Origin: Aquibacillus sediminis
GTDB taxonomy: Bacteria; Bacillota; Bacilli; Bacillales; Amphibacillaceae
Reading direction: 5' to 3'
NCBI RefSeq assembly: GCF_005870085.1
Contig: NZ_SZNM01000003.1
Coordinates: 270,749 to 334,748 of the forward strand
DNA length: 64,000 nt
Both the position numbers and the translations under genes were made by a program. How positions within the stretch are numbered: position 1 is the stretch's first letter; every line of letters begins with the position of its first letter. Positions 53,755 to 63,382 of this stretch are shown piece after piece. The notes below the pieces were generated by a model that saw only the letters and a program-made list of their open reading frames with translations, had not been told where the DNA came from and did not search any database.

Positions 53755-55602
53755 TCATGCTTCAATTTTAATGTCATACGTCCGTAACCAGTGATCCATT
53801 TGTGCTAAGTGTGCAAGTAATTGCGGACCTGTCATTAATTGTCCGAACCATGGTGCATCGATTTCTTTTCCTTCACTTTCAACAAGGTTGCGAACTGCTT
53901 CCTTATCAAAAATTTCAAATAAGCGTGCATTTGGATCTTCTAGAATCTCGTTCATCCACTCAATCACTGCATCTTTATAAACTGGATTGTGCGTTTTAGG
54001 ATATGGACTTTTTTTACGATAAAGAATTTCATCAGGCAATAACCCTTCTAAAGCTTTTCGTAAAATTCCCTTCTCCCTTCCTTTGTACGTCTTCATCTCC
54101 CATGGAATATTCCAAACATATTCAACTAATCGATGGTCACTAAATGGTACACGGGCTTCAAAACTAGCTCCCATGCTCATTCGGTCTTTTCGATCTAAAA
54201 GTGTTGGCATAAACCAATGCATATTTAAATAAAACATTTTTCTACGCTGGCTTTCCAACTCAGAATCTCCTTCAAACTCTGGTGTTTCATCAATTGTTTC
54301 TTGGTAACGCTTGAGCATATATTCATGAAGGTCTAACTTTTGTTTCCATTCATCGGTTAGCAAGGACCTCCGTACCTCAGATGAGCGAATCCATGGGAAC
54401 CCTTCACGCTTCAAATCATCTTCCCGATAAAACCATGGGTAACCACCAAATATTTCATCTGCACACTCCCCAGATAGGGCAACGGTTACCTCGTCTTTCG
54501 TTCTGCGACATAGCCATAATAAAGACGAATCAACATCCGCCATACCAGGTAAATCTCGAAGTTCGACCGCTTCTTTTAAAAGATCGGCTAACTTTTTATT
54601 ATCAATCACAAAATTATAGTGCTCTGTATCATGTGCGTCGACCATATAGTCAATAAAGTCACTATCACTATTCGGTTGGAATGAACTCTTTTCAAAGTAC
54701 TTATCATTGCCTTCATAATCAATGGAAAAAGTACTTAACTTTCCTTTATCATGGCGTTTTAAATAGTTAGATGCAACCGCCGTAATCGCACTCGAGTCTA
54801 CCCCACCAGATAGAAAAGTACCTAATGGAACATCCGAAATTAATTGACGTTCCACCGCATCAGTAAATAGATAACGAATCGTATCGGCCGTTTCTTCCAC
54901 ATCATCTGTATGGGCTGTACTCGTTACATTCCAGTAGCGCTTGGTGCGAAATCCATTTTGATCGAAAATTCCGATATGCGCTGCCCGCAATTCATGTATT
55001 CCTTTAAACACCCCATGACCAGGTGTTCTTGATGGACCTAATGCTAAAACTTCACTTAACCCCTCTTGATCGAGAATGGGGTCAATTTCATCATGAGCTA
55101 TTAATGCTTTTAACTCAGAACCAAATATAATCCCACCATCTTTTTCAGTATAAAATAATGGTTTTACGCCAAGACGGTCGCGGGCCATAAACAATTGCTG
55201 TTTGTTTGGATCCCAAATGGCAAAAGCAAAAATCCCATTCAATTTATCTACACAAGTCTCTCCCCATTCGATATAGCTTTTAAGTAACACTTCCGTATCT
55301 GAGTGGGAAGCAAAAGTCCAATCGTTATCAAGTAGTTCTTTTCTTATATCTTCTGTATTGTATAGCTCGCCATTATAGACAAGAATATAATTGGACCTGT
55401 CTTTTTCACATTCCATTGGCTGTTTTCCACCATCTGGATCGACAACAATCAGGCGCTGGTGTCCAAATGCCACATCAGAGGAGATCCACTCATTATGTTC
55501 ATCAGGACCACGATGTTGAATTGCATTTGCCATTTTTCTTACATTGTCTATTTCATTGGATAAATCGCGTTGAAAATCTACCCAACCAGTAATTCCACAC
55601 AT
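53755..55602 (-). CDS. asnO: Asparagine synthetase (glutamine-hydrolysing), AsnO-type
   Basis: Two-domain enzyme: class II glutaminase with N-terminal Cys 2 (MCGITGWVDF), RHRGP-type AIQHRGPDEH and DTEVLLKSYIEWG, and an ATP-pyrophosphatase synthetase domain with the P-loop LSGGVDSSAITA. 615 residues matches B. subtilis AsnO (614), the sporulation-associated paralogue, rather than AsnB or AsnH; the yisL and gerP neighbours agree. ATG 55602 is preferred to the upstream codons because the mature Cys must be residue 2 and AAGGATG precedes it. Confidence 0.9.
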   Translation of the reverse strand: MCGITGWVDFQRDLSNEIDNVRKMANAIQHRGPDEHNEWISSDVAFGHQRLIVVDPDGGKQPMECEKDRSNYILVYNGELYNTEDIRKELLDNDWTFASHSDTEVLLKSYIEWGETCVDKLNGIFAFAIWDPNKQQLFMARDRLGVKPLFYTEKDGGIIFGSELKALIAHDEIDPILDQEGLSEVLALGPSRTPGHGVFKGIHELRAAHIGIFDQNGFRTKRYWNVTSTAHTDDVEETADTIRYLFTDAVERQLISDVPLGTFLSGGVDSSAITAVASNYLKRHDKGKLSTFSIDYEGNDKYFEKSSFQPNSDSDFIDYMVDAHDTEHYNFVIDNKKLADLLKEAVELRDLPGMADVDSSLLWLCRRTKDEVTVALSGECADEIFGGYPWFYREDDLKREGFPWIRSSEVRRSLLTDEWKQKLDLHEYMLKRYQETIDETPEFEGDSELESQRRKMFYLNMHWFMPTLLDRKDRMSMGASFEARVPFSDHRLVEYVWNIPWEMKTYKGREKGILRKALEGLLPDEILYRKKSPYPKTHNPVYKDAVIEWMNEILEDPNARLFEIFDKEAVRNLVESEGKEIDAPWFGQLMTGPQLLAHLAQMDHWLRTYDIKIEA

Positions 55603-55850
55603 TTGATCAACATCCTTTCTTACTGTATACGCCACTTTACAATAGTATGATGAATGTGCCTAGTTTGTTACTGATTTTTTAAATTCTCTGTTCGAAATGA
55701 CACATCTAGAAGTTTGTTCACCTAGGACATAGACGTTAATAAAGTAACCATGTAAATCTAGCTTCAATATCATACCTAATGTGCATGATTACTCTAACAG
55801 CGAGCACACTTGAAAGGTATTTTACTTGAATAGACGAAAAAAGAGCACAA

Positions 55851-55880
55851 AAAAAGACACCATAAAGGCGCCTTCTTAGA
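55851..55880 (-). terminator. Terminator of yisL
   Basis: AAGGCGCC / GGTGTCTT stem with two wobble pairs, followed by Ts on the minus strand. It separates yisL from asnO. Confidence 0.75.
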
Positions 55881-55892
55881 ATTTATTACAAT

Positions 55893-56261
55893 TTAAAATA
55901 GCTTTAGTCCCATTGGTAATCGTCCAAAACCTAAGACTAGTACAAAAATAAACGCGATCACTAGCTGAATCCAAAAGCTTTTCGTAGGTTTTCCTTTAGA
56001 AGTTTTGATTAAAATCATTTCCACTGCAGCAATTAACCATAAACCAGCTAAACTTTTGAAAATTACTTCACCTAACTGATAGCCTGTACTGAAATACTCC
56101 GCTAACAAATCTCCACCTGAATACAAAATTAATAAGTAAACCAAACGAAGAATCATGTGTGAAATTTTTCCAGCTTTTTCATTTCCTTTTTTGTAAAAGC
56201 TCCGAGCAACGAAAAACAAAATTAGTGCTAATACCCATGATGTGATATGTAAGTGTGTCAT
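55893..56261 (-). CDS. yisL: YisL family membrane protein (DUF1516/UPF0344)
   Basis: 122 residues, four helices: THLHITSWVLALILFFVA, then KAGKISHMILRLVYLLILYSG, SLAGLWLIAAVEMILI and LVIAFIFVLVLGFGRLPMG. The conserved small motifs HMILRLVYLL and GRLPMG fit the family. Uncharacterised. Located upstream of asnO as in B. subtilis. Confidence 0.88.
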   Translation of the reverse strand: MTHLHITSWVLALILFFVARSFYKKGNEKAGKISHMILRLVYLLILYSGGDLLAEYFSTGYQLGEVIFKSLAGLWLIAAVEMILIKTSKGKPTKSFWIQLVIAFIFVLVLGFGRLPMGLKLF

Positions 56262-56422
56262 TGTTTACCTCCTCATACTTAATCAAATTTATCATATCAT
56301 TTTTGGTCACTCATTTCATATTAATATGTTTGATATCGCTTAGAATAGTGAAAAAGACATATAAAGGTGATTAATTAACTTATGTAGTTGTCCCTTTAAA
56401 AGTTAACGAACGGAGGGTTTCG

Positions 56423-57616
56423 ATGGTACAAACAAGTCAAGAAATTATTGATCAAACCCAAGAGTATGGGGCAAAAAATTATCATTCACTCCCCATTGTC
56501 ATTTCACAAGCTGACGGAATATGGGTAGAAGATCCTGAAGGAAATAGATATATGGATATGTTTAGTGCCTATTGTACTATTAACCAGGGGCACCGACATC
56601 CAAAAATCATGCAAGCATTAAAACATCAAGCAGAACGTGTAACATTAACAACAAGAACATTTCATAATGATCAGCTTGGAACCTGGTATGAGAAGATATG
56701 TAAAATGACAAACAAAGAGATGGCGTTGCCAATGAATACTGGTTCTGAAGCAGTGGAGACAGCAATAAAGGCTGCACGAAGATGGGCCTATGATGTGAAA
56801 GGAGTCGAACAAGATAAGGCTGAAATCATCGCTTGTAGTGGTAACTTCCATGGTGGAACAATGACAGCAGTATCTTTATCATCAGAGTCAGAATATAAAC
56901 GCGGCTTCGGACCAATGGTACCAGGTATGAAAATCATCCCTTACGGTGACCTCGATGCATTAACAGAGGCGATCACAGAGAATACAGCTGGATTTATTAT
57001 TGAACCCATTCAATCAGATGCTGGTGTTGTTCTGCCACCTGAAGATTTTCTTAAACAAGCTGCCGACGTATGTAAACAAAATAATGTCCTTTTTATGGCT
57101 GATGAAATCCAAACAGGCCTTGGTAGAACAGGAAAAATGTTTGCATGCGAATGGGAGGACGTTACCCCTGATCTGTATTTACTAGGTAAAGCATTAGGTG
57201 GTGGTGTATTACCTATTTCCTGTGTGGTGGCCAATAAGGATATTCTTGGTGTTTTTAATCCTGGCTCCCACGGCTCAACATTTGGAGGGAATCCCCTTGC
57301 CTGTGCTGTATCGCTTGCTTCCATTGAAGTAATTGAAGAAGAAAAACTTGCAGAGCGCTCGCTTACACTAGGAGACTATTTGCTTGAACAGTTAAAAAGG
57401 TTAGACACCAAAGTAATAAAAGAGGTTAGAGGAAAAGGATTATTAATTGGTATCGAACTTACTGAAGCAGCACGACCCTATTGTGAAAAACTAATAGAAA
57501 AAGGTATCCTTTGTCATTGTACCCAACCTAATGTCATAGACTTCACACCACCTCTCACGATTGAAAAAGAAGAAATTGATTGGGCAATTAATAAAATGAA
57601 AGAGGTATTTGAGTAG
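56423..57616 (+). CDS. rocD: Ornithine-oxo-acid aminotransferase RocD
   Basis: PLP class III aminotransferase in arginine/ornithine catabolism. PLP contacts: [28 protein letters not shown] (Asp-Glu-x-Gln), and the Schiff-base Lys in [13 protein letters not shown]-terminal [17 protein letters not shown] and [16 protein letters not shown] are RocD-like. The EPIQSDAGV segment differs from the usual EPIQGEAG but keeps the acid. 397 residues; GGAGGG precedes ATG 56423. Not in a roc operon here. Confidence 0.9.
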   Translation: MVQTSQEIIDQTQEYGAKNYHSLPIVISQADGIWVEDPEGNRYMDMFSAYCTINQGHRHPKIMQALKHQAERVTLTTRTFHNDQLGTWYEKICKMTNKEMALPMNTGSEAVETAIKAARRWAYDVKGVEQDKAEIIACSGNFHGGTMTAVSLSSESEYKRGFGPMVPGMKIIPYGDLDALTEAITENTAGFIIEPIQSDAGVVLPPEDFLKQAADVCKQNNVLFMADEIQTGLGRTGKMFACEWEDVTPDLYLLGKALGGGVLPISCVVANKDILGVFNPGSHGSTFGGNPLACAVSLASIEVIEEEKLAERSLTLGDYLLEQLKRLDTKVIKEVRGKGLLIGIELTEAARPYCEKLIEKGILCHCTQPNVIDFTPPLTIEKEEIDWAINKMKEVFE

Positions 57617-58061
57617 AGTACGATATGCAATAAAGATTACAGATTTATTATCTTGTTACAGATACAATAATAATCATTGATTCCTCTAGATTATTGTCAC
57701 ATTATATAGAGAATCCGACGTAACTTTGGCAATACTCTTGGAACCCGGCGCTATTAATGGAATAAGGACCCAGGTGAAGTTGCGAGGTGGTTCCTCATTC
57801 CGTTATTCTACATTATTTAGCCTTTTCGGACGGTAAAGCGGATTCTCATTCCGCTATTTGCTCAATTCGGGGGCTTTTTTACTTGATTTTGGATCATTAG
57901 CGGAATCAGAGACCGATTCGTCCTCATTATGGCTACTTTTTGAGCCTTTAACGGAACCAGGAACCGCTTCCCTTTCCTAGGTGGTTGCTCATTCGATTAT
58001 CCCGTGAAGTTCTTGGTTCTAGTTACGTCGGAGTTTCTCTCGACTATGACATTAATATACA
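57617..58061. repeat. Degenerate AGCGGAAT-type repeat cluster 2
   Basis: About 450 gene-free bases with repeated words GGTTCCTCATTCCGTTATT, GCGGATTCTCATTCCGCTAT, TAGCGGAATCAGAGACCG and AACGGAACCAGGAACCGCTT at irregular spacing. Same vocabulary as the cluster at 37.9-38.2 kb. Confidence 0.5.
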
Positions 58062-58112
58062 AAAAACCTAAAATAATAACCAAAGGAAGGTTCCCCTGGC
58101 ATTATTTTAACT
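58062..58112 (-). terminator. Terminator of the DUF418/DUF2157/GDYXXLXY operon
   Basis: AAAATAATGCC / GGTTATTATTTT stem spanning the stop codon, with TTTTTTG downstream on the minus strand. Confidence 0.75.
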
Positions 58113-58599
58113 CTTCAATTTTCTTGTGCCCCCATGGAGCTACAGCTACTGTCACTTCCATTTCACCACTTTGCTCGTATTGAGCCCCAGTATTGTCTTC
58201 GATATAATAGCGATTAATTCCATAATTCACATGGTGGGTTTGACTGTGAGCATCATAATAACGATAAGCTGCAGTCAACTTAGCTTGATTTTCAGATGCT
58301 TGTAACTTTTGATTCGATGCTTTCACAACTTGGTGAAAGCCATCATCCGCTTGTTCGACAATAACATGGATTCGACCATCTGTATCGTCTGTGTCCCCAA
58401 GCCATTTTTCATCAGGTATTTCTTCAATTTGATAACGTAATGTTACATAATCACCATAAAACAAGTCTTGCGGATCAACAGGCAATGTTTGTAATTTAAT
58501 AGTCTCTCCAACATCATCTATGACGTAATAAGCAATTGCCATTCCAACGAGAAATAATACCTGGATAGCAACAAGTACATAAAAACCAATCCGTTTCAT
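58102..58599 (-). CDS. GDYXXLXY-domain membrane protein
   Basis: 165 residues with one N-terminal helix (IGFYVLVAIQVLFLVGMAIAY) and an extracytoplasmic domain that contains the eponymous GDYVTLRY near residue 48. This family is regularly encoded beside DUF2157 membrane proteins, as here; its function is unknown. Start codon overlaps the DUF2157 stop by one base, so translation is coupled. Confidence 0.88.
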   Translation of the reverse strand: MKRIGFYVLVAIQVLFLVGMAIAYYVIDDVGETIKLQTLPVDPQDLFYGDYVTLRYQIEEIPDEKWLGDTDDTDGRIHVIVEQADDGFHQVVKASNQKLQASENQAKLTAAYRYYDAHSQTHHVNYGINRYYIEDNTGAQYEQSGEMEVTVAVAPWGHKKIEELK

Positions 58600-59804
58600 T
58601 ACTTCTCGCCCCCTTTAGCTTCCTTCTTTACTAACCGACGTTTCCGTTCTAAAAGAAAACTTAACAGAAAGAGCAGGATACCACCAACAAAGAAAAATAA
58701 TGATTTATCAAGAAAGTCCCAAGCAAGATGGACATAGGCAATCAGGGTACTTATTAAAAATGTAATCGTGCCAACCGTGATCATGGCTTGATTTTCTTCC
58801 TTATAACCAATCAGTAAATACCCAAGTGAAAATAAAAATAAACTAAGCATATACACCATGTCCGCAAACGGCAAATAAACGATTGGTAAAAATAAAACAA
58901 GATCAACATACTGCATTTTTTTATTTTTCCAATATTTTACTGAGGAACTGATTATAAATAGTACTAACCAACAACCAAAGAAACTCCAACTAAATGATAA
59001 CTGCTCCTTTATATAAGAAGAGCTTAGGATGAACACTTGAATTACCGTAAATAGAAAGATAGCCAGTAGGCTGATGCCAGTTAATGGTTGTGTCAACCTC
59101 TTCCTATCTGCCACATCACCAAGCACATATAAAAGTAGAAAATAAACGATTAGCCAGTAGTAAGATTGCTCGCCAACAAACACGAGCACCATCGTTTGTA
59201 TAATAAAACTAACGGCAGCTAACGTACCATACAGATTTCTTGCTTGATGATACGTATAATGACCAAAGCCCAACAAAAGTACAAGAAATAGTAGCAAGTG
59301 AAATTCTTGATAAACAAACGCACTATACAATTGACCAACCGTGGTGATTGTTATTGCTACAATATATAAAGCAACATGCTGGTAAATAACAAATAATAAC
59401 AAGCCGACTATAGACCATATAAAAAATGGTGTTGCCTGAAAAGACATATAGTTATACATTTGACCAGTAAGAAAAATACCTGCACCAAAAACAAACAATC
59501 CCATTACAATGAATGTAATCCCTACAGCATGAGATTTTTTTCGATAAATGATGTCCCCAGTCACGTAAAAGACAAGCATAAACAAAAGAATAATCGCCAT
59601 TCTACCTAAATCAGGAATCACCGACCAATTAGATGCAATAAATGTTAAAAAACCTAACCCTACAAAAAGTCCAGCAAAACTTAATAATAGAAAGTTATGA
59701 TCCTTTTCTTGATAAAGAGCAACAATTTGTTGTCGTTGTTCTTCCGAAATAATCCCCTTTTCTTTCCACTTTCTAGCCTCATTCTTAATGGAAGACGAGT
59801 TCAC
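58599..59804 (-). CDS. DUF2157 domain membrane protein
   Basis: 401 residues: a soluble N-terminal segment (EARKWKEKGIISEEQRQQIV) that is the DUF2157 signature, then 11-12 membrane helices and a basic C-terminus (LLERKRRLVKKEAKGGEK). The frame opens at 59909, but GTG 59804 overlaps the upstream stop (GTGA) and has GGGAGG 7 nt before it. Function unknown; the linkage with GDYXXLXY suggests a two-part membrane complex. Confidence 0.85.
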   Translation of the reverse strand: MNSSSIKNEARKWKEKGIISEEQRQQIVALYQEKDHNFLLLSFAGLFVGLGFLTFIASNWSVIPDLGRMAIILLFMLVFYVTGDIIYRKKSHAVGITFIVMGLFVFGAGIFLTGQMYNYMSFQATPFFIWSIVGLLLFVIYQHVALYIVAITITTVGQLYSAFVYQEFHLLLFLVLLLGFGHYTYHQARNLYGTLAAVSFIIQTMVLVFVGEQSYYWLIVYFLLLYVLGDVADRKRLTQPLTGISLLAIFLFTVIQVFILSSSYIKEQLSFSWSFFGCWLVLFIISSSVKYWKNKKMQYVDLVLFLPIVYLPFADMVYMLSLFLFSLGYLLIGYKEENQAMITVGTITFLISTLIAYVHLAWDFLDKSLFFFVGGILLFLLSFLLERKRRLVKKEAKGGEK

Positions 59805-60994
59805 AATTCTTCCTCCCTTCTTTGATTCCGTTTTAAAGGTAATTTCTGTTGATAGGTTAAACTTCTCCACAAGCCTTCTAACGGACCAAACCGAAAATGC
59901 TTTAACCACTTGTGACTAAATAAAATTTGAACAGTAAAAATGATCATCACTAACCCTATACTTGCTAAAGGACTTACTTTTCCATATAGACCAAAACCAA
60001 CTGAATAAAAAAGCAAAAAACAAATAATGGATTGCAAAATATAATTGGTTAGTGACATTCGCCCTACCTTTTCCAACGGTTTTAAAAACCTTTTAAACGT
60101 ACTGTTTTGGTAAGCTAATGTGATGGAAACAATATAAAACAATGCCGATGCTGTTCCACCAATATTGTCTTGAAAACTAGACATCCACGAAGGATTTCCT
60201 ATCATATGTGGACCGACCTTTACAAATAAGAATAAACTTAACGTGACCCACCATACCTTGTTTAAAAAGGCTCTATACTTTTGTACATGATGTAACCACC
60301 TTTTCCTTGCTGTTACCATTCCTAGCAAAAACAGTGGTAATAAACCAATGATTAAGAAAAAGTAGTTATAGATTACACCACCGTACGACCAATCATAATA
60401 ATTTTGCTGCCAAATTTCCACAAGCGAACCATTCCCATAGTTTTGAAAAGCTGCTTGTATTGCCACATCATTCACAAAATCAAGTTGATCTCGTACTAGA
60501 TATAATAAAAATGTATAAAGAACAGTTGGAATAAGTAACAACCCAAAGGCCCAACCAAGCAAGGTAATGTTTTTTCGTTTAAAAAAGGCCAATAATAGTA
60601 ACCCTATGATGCCATACGACAATAATATATCTCCATGCCAAATAACAAAAGCATGAATCAATCCAAAACCGATTAAAATGAATAATCTACGGAAGATAGT
60701 TTTCCCAACCTCTAGCTGTTTCTGAGTTAATTTTTCCACAATGATTTGAATCCCAAAACCAAACAAAAAAGAAAATAATGTATAAAAGCTAGCTTGAAAA
60801 AATATATCAATCAAACTTCTGATCAAGGGATCTACGGAACTAGACCAGTAGTTTTCACCACCACCGTATAAGAAAAATGGTCCATTAAATGCAGGCAAAT
60901 TCACCATAAGGATTCCTAGTATTGCAAATCCACGTGAAGCATCAATCCACCTTAGCCGCTTGTCTTTCAATAACGGAGAATCTACTTTTTCCAT
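59801..60994 (-). CDS. DUF418 domain membrane protein
   Basis: 397 residues. RLRWIDASRGFAILGILMVNLPAF is the typical N-terminal helix of the DUF418/YeiB family (related to the acyltransferase-3-like membrane fold). Around ten helices; the C-terminal DUF418 region (~230-390) has GRMSLTNYILQSIICFLLF and GPLEGLWRSLTY. Role unknown, possibly envelope modification or export. AAAGGAG precedes ATG 60994. First gene of the three-gene operon. Confidence 0.88.
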   Translation of the reverse strand: MEKVDSPLLKDKRLRWIDASRGFAILGILMVNLPAFNGPFFLYGGGENYWSSSVDPLIRSLIDIFFQASFYTLFSFLFGFGIQIIVEKLTQKQLEVGKTIFRRLFILIGFGLIHAFVIWHGDILLSYGIIGLLLLAFFKRKNITLLGWAFGLLLIPTVLYTFLLYLVRDQLDFVNDVAIQAAFQNYGNGSLVEIWQQNYYDWSYGGVIYNYFFLIIGLLPLFLLGMVTARKRWLHHVQKYRAFLNKVWWVTLSLFLFVKVGPHMIGNPSWMSSFQDNIGGTASALFYIVSITLAYQNSTFKRFLKPLEKVGRMSLTNYILQSIICFLLFYSVGFGLYGKVSPLASIGLVMIIFTVQILFSHKWLKHFRFGPLEGLWRSLTYQQKLPLKRNQRREEEL

Positions 60995-61070
60995 AAATGT
61001 ACTCCTTTCCTACCTGTATCCCTCTCTAACAGTTTAATCGATATCGTCTACATACACCAACAAATCATGA

Positions 61071-61098
61071 ACAGGAACCTATAACACAACATAAACTA
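61071..61098 (+). promoter_or_regulatory. Sigma-K-like promoter of gerP
   Basis: AC at 61071-61072, 17-nt spacer, CATAAACTA at 61090-61098 fits the sigma-K pattern AC-N16/17-CATANNNTA. gerP operons are mother-cell expressed in Bacillus, which agrees. Confidence 0.6.
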
Positions 61099-61119
61099 TG
61101 GACAAAAGGAGGTATCACT

Positions 61120-61338
61120 ATGCCTGCTGCTGTTGGAGCTGTCAAAGTCATTTCTATTGCTTCATCAAGTATATTTAATATTGGTGATGTATACGCTATG
61201 AGCCCCCATTCAGAAGCAAAGACGTTTGCAGGTGGTGGTTCATTTAATACTGGTACTGATATAAAAATTCAATTAGATAAAAATGATACCAATGTTTATG
61301 ATAAAGACCAGTTTGATCAAATTGTTCATGATATATAG
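61120..61338 (+). CDS. gerPA: Spore germination protein GerPA
   Basis: 72 residues of the GerPA/GerPF family: VGAVKVISIASSSIFNIGD, then VYAMSPHSEAKTFAGGGSFN and TGT. The last 20 residues are polar. GerP proteins are deposited in the spore coat and let germinants reach inner receptors. AAAGGAGG precedes ATG 61120. First gene of a seven-gene operon. Confidence 0.9.
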   Translation: MPAAVGAVKVISIASSSIFNIGDVYAMSPHSEAKTFAGGGSFNTGTDIKIQLDKNDTNVYDKDQFDQIVHDI

Positions 61339-61350
61339 AGGTGTTTTCAT

Positions 61351-61566
61351 ATGAACTTAACTGTCCATCAATCAATTAATATTCATATGCTAAAAGTAAA
61401 CAGTGTAACAAACTCCTCTGTACTTCAAATAGGAAGTGCAGGGCAGTTGCAAGCATATGCGGATCTTCATAATACAGGGGAGTATGAAGAATTTGCAGAA
61501 GAAGCAGAACCACAAGATATCTCAGATGAACCATTAGTTCCACTTGCTCCCCCAACTACAGCGTAA
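61351..61566 (+). CDS. gerPB: Spore germination protein GerPB
   Basis: 71 residues. The family start MNLTVHQSINIHMLKVNSVT and NSSVLQIGSAGQLQAYADLH are recognisable; the C-terminal tail is acidic then proline-rich (PLVPLAPP). 12 nt after gerPA, with a GAGGTG site. Confidence 0.88.
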   Translation: MNLTVHQSINIHMLKVNSVTNSSVLQIGSAGQLQAYADLHNTGEYEEFAEEAEPQDISDEPLVPLAPPTTA

Positions 61567-61630
61567 AATCACATTAATCGTCCTTGTGCATAGGCTAGTA
61601 ATAGGTCATCGCCTAAGGGAGGTATTCCAT

Positions 61631-62245
61631 ATGAATCCATCAAATTCTTGGTATGAATATATTCAGCAACTTCACAACTATATTCGCCAACAAGACGAAA
61701 GAGTAAAAAGTTTAGAACAACGAATCATAAACCTTGAAAACAATCATCAACCACCTAGCAATCAAACAACTGTTGAAAAGCTAGAATATCATTTTGATCA
61801 ATTAAAAATTGAAAGATTAGATGGTACATTGCATATTGGTCTAACCCCTGATGACTTTTCATCTAATGTAGAAGATTTAGCATTAAACCAATCTGAGCAT
61901 ATGCAATATCAGCCTTCTCAATTTAATCAACGAAACCAAGCACAAGATCCTTTAAAACAACAAATAGTTGCACAGCTCGATTCCTTTTTAACAGGGGAAG
62001 GTCCACAACTTTTACAGCAACTAGCCCATGAATATAATTATCCAATTGATTCAACTTATCAATCTAAGATTTTAGCTGATATTCGCAATCAATTACCTAA
62101 GCGGGTTAAATTTTATGAAGACCAGGCCAAACAAAATAGGAATCAAGCGAATCCAGATGAATTGGGTAAATATATATATGAGCAAGTTGAAAAGGAAATT
62201 ACGAGCTCCCTTCGGCAATTTTTTCAAAAGGAGAGTAATGGATGA
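61631..62245 (+). CDS. gerPC: Spore germination protein GerPC
   Basis: 204 residues, the largest GerP protein. N-terminal coiled-coil segment WYEYIQQLHNYIRQQDERV with SLEQRIINLE, then LEYHFDQLKIERLDGTLHIG, the characteristic GerPC centre, and a helical C-terminus. ATG 61631 follows GGGAGG by 8 nt; the longer open frame from 61544 is not supported. Confidence 0.88.
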   Translation: MNPSNSWYEYIQQLHNYIRQQDERVKSLEQRIINLENNHQPPSNQTTVEKLEYHFDQLKIERLDGTLHIGLTPDDFSSNVEDLALNQSEHMQYQPSQFNQRNQAQDPLKQQIVAQLDSFLTGEGPQLLQQLAHEYNYPIDSTYQSKILADIRNQLPKRVKFYEDQAKQNRNQANPDELGKYIYEQVEKEITSSLRQFFQKESNG

Positions 62246-62466
62246 ATTATCACGTGCATAATTGGGGATTAAATGTTGGAAATGTAGATATCACGGGTAT
62301 TACATCTTCCTCCATTTTTTTGATTGGAGATAACGAAGAAATTAAGTTGTCTTCTTATTACGATACACCACCGGAATCATACATTGTTGGTGCGCTTGTA
62401 CCACTAAGGCAACCAACTGATGGAGGGCACATGAGCGATGAAGAAGCGAACAGCACACACAAATAA
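62242..62466 (+). CDS. gerPD: Spore germination protein GerPD
   Basis: 74 residues. MNYHVHNWGLNVGNVDITGI then TSSSIFLIGDNEEIKLSSYY match GerPD, followed by PLVPLRQPTDGG. Overlaps the gerPC stop (ATGA) and the gerPE start, so it is tightly coupled. Confidence 0.88.
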   Translation: MNYHVHNWGLNVGNVDITGITSSSIFLIGDNEEIKLSSYYDTPPESYIVGALVPLRQPTDGGHMSDEEANSTHK

Positions 62467-62827
62467 AATTCGTATAAATTCCTTATCCTACAGCTCTGTT
62501 TTTGACATTGGCGATGTTCATGAGTTCACCCCAGTAACAAAGGCCATTGCTGTTCAAAAAGAAGGTGGTGTGGAAACGGACGAGGGATTTGAATTCTCTA
62601 ACTTCGATTTTTTTCATCGTCAATTGCAGTCTTTAGAACAAACAAAACAGCTAAATCAACAAACAATTCATCATACTCCACATATACACGTCAATGCAGT
62701 TAACGTAACGGGTGTGTCTAGTTCTTCTATCGTTCAAATTGGTAGCCTTAATACTATTAATGCGGAGGCTAGGATAAAGCACATTCGCATCTTAAAAGAG
62801 GAACAAAATGAAACGAATGAAATATAA
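62438..62827 (+). CDS. gerPE: Spore germination protein GerPE
   Basis: 129 residues. TNKIRINSLSYSSVFDIGDV at the N-terminus and VNAVNVTGVSSSSIVQIGSL in the C-terminal half are two copies of the short GerP strand motif. ATG 62438 lies inside gerPD, 28 nt before its stop, with GGAGG about 11 nt upstream. Confidence 0.87.
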   Translation: MKKRTAHTNKIRINSLSYSSVFDIGDVHEFTPVTKAIAVQKEGGVETDEGFEFSNFDFFHRQLQSLEQTKQLNQQTIHHTPHIHVNAVNVTGVSSSSIVQIGSLNTINAEARIKHIRILKEEQNETNEI

Positions 62828-62869
62828 TATATCTAGGAGAATTAACTTCTAAAAAAGTAGGTGTTCAAC

Positions 62870-63088
62870 ATGCCATCTATTGTAGGGCCAATTAAAATAA
62901 ACAGTGTTGATGGAGGCGTAATTAACTTTGGAGACAGTTTTTACTTATCTCCAAAGAGCGCCTCTAAAACAGCTGCTGGATCTGGTGCCTTCAACACTGG
63001 TGACTTTATTAATACGAATAATGGCGCAAGTGCTACCAATGCAATTGATCCAGATGCAGTAGATCAAGTTGTCAGTGGCAATGCATAA
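62870..63088 (+). CDS. gerPF: Spore germination protein GerPF, copy 1
   Basis: 72 residues starting MPSIVGPIKINSVDGGVINF, then GDSFYLSPKSASKTAAGSG, AFNTGDFINTNNG. Close to GerPF of Bacillus. ATG 62870 after AGGTG. Confidence 0.9.
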   Translation: MPSIVGPIKINSVDGGVINFGDSFYLSPKSASKTAAGSGAFNTGDFINTNNGASATNAIDPDAVDQVVSGNA

Positions 63089-63115
63089 AGTAAAAATAAA
63101 AGAGGGTGTTTGGAA

Positions 63116-63334
63116 ATGCCATCTATTGTTGGACCAATTAAAATTAATAGTGTTGGCGGTGGGGTAATAAATTACGGAGATAGTTTCTATCTTTCTCCGA
63201 AAAGTGCTGATAAAACTGCTGCTGGGTCTGGTGCTCTCAACACTGGTGACTTCATTAACACCAACGGAGGGTTCAACGCAACAAACTCGATTGATCCAGA
63301 TGCAGCAGATCAAATTGTTGGAGGAAATGCGTAA
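63116..63334 (+). CDS. Spore germination protein GerPF, copy 2
   Basis: 72 residues, about 85% identical to the preceding gene (MPSIVGPIKINSVGGGVINY, SADKTAAGSGALNTGDFINT). A tandem duplication of gerPF; canonical operons stop after one copy. GAGGGTG precedes ATG 63116. Confidence 0.88.
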   Translation: MPSIVGPIKINSVGGGVINYGDSFYLSPKSADKTAAGSGALNTGDFINTNGGFNATNSIDPDAADQIVGGNA

Positions 63335-63339
63335 TACTA

Positions 63340-63382
63340 TTAGAAATGAGTTTAGAGATCCTATACTCTAAACTCATTTCAT
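63340..63382 (+). terminator. Terminator of the gerP operon
   Basis: GAAATGAGTTTAGAG / CTCTAAACTCATTTC perfect 15-bp stem around ATCCTATA. Confidence 0.92.

Noticed and set aside
53474..53771. Short frames across tandem array III
   Set aside because: Open only because the period is divisible by three; no family, no strong start signal.
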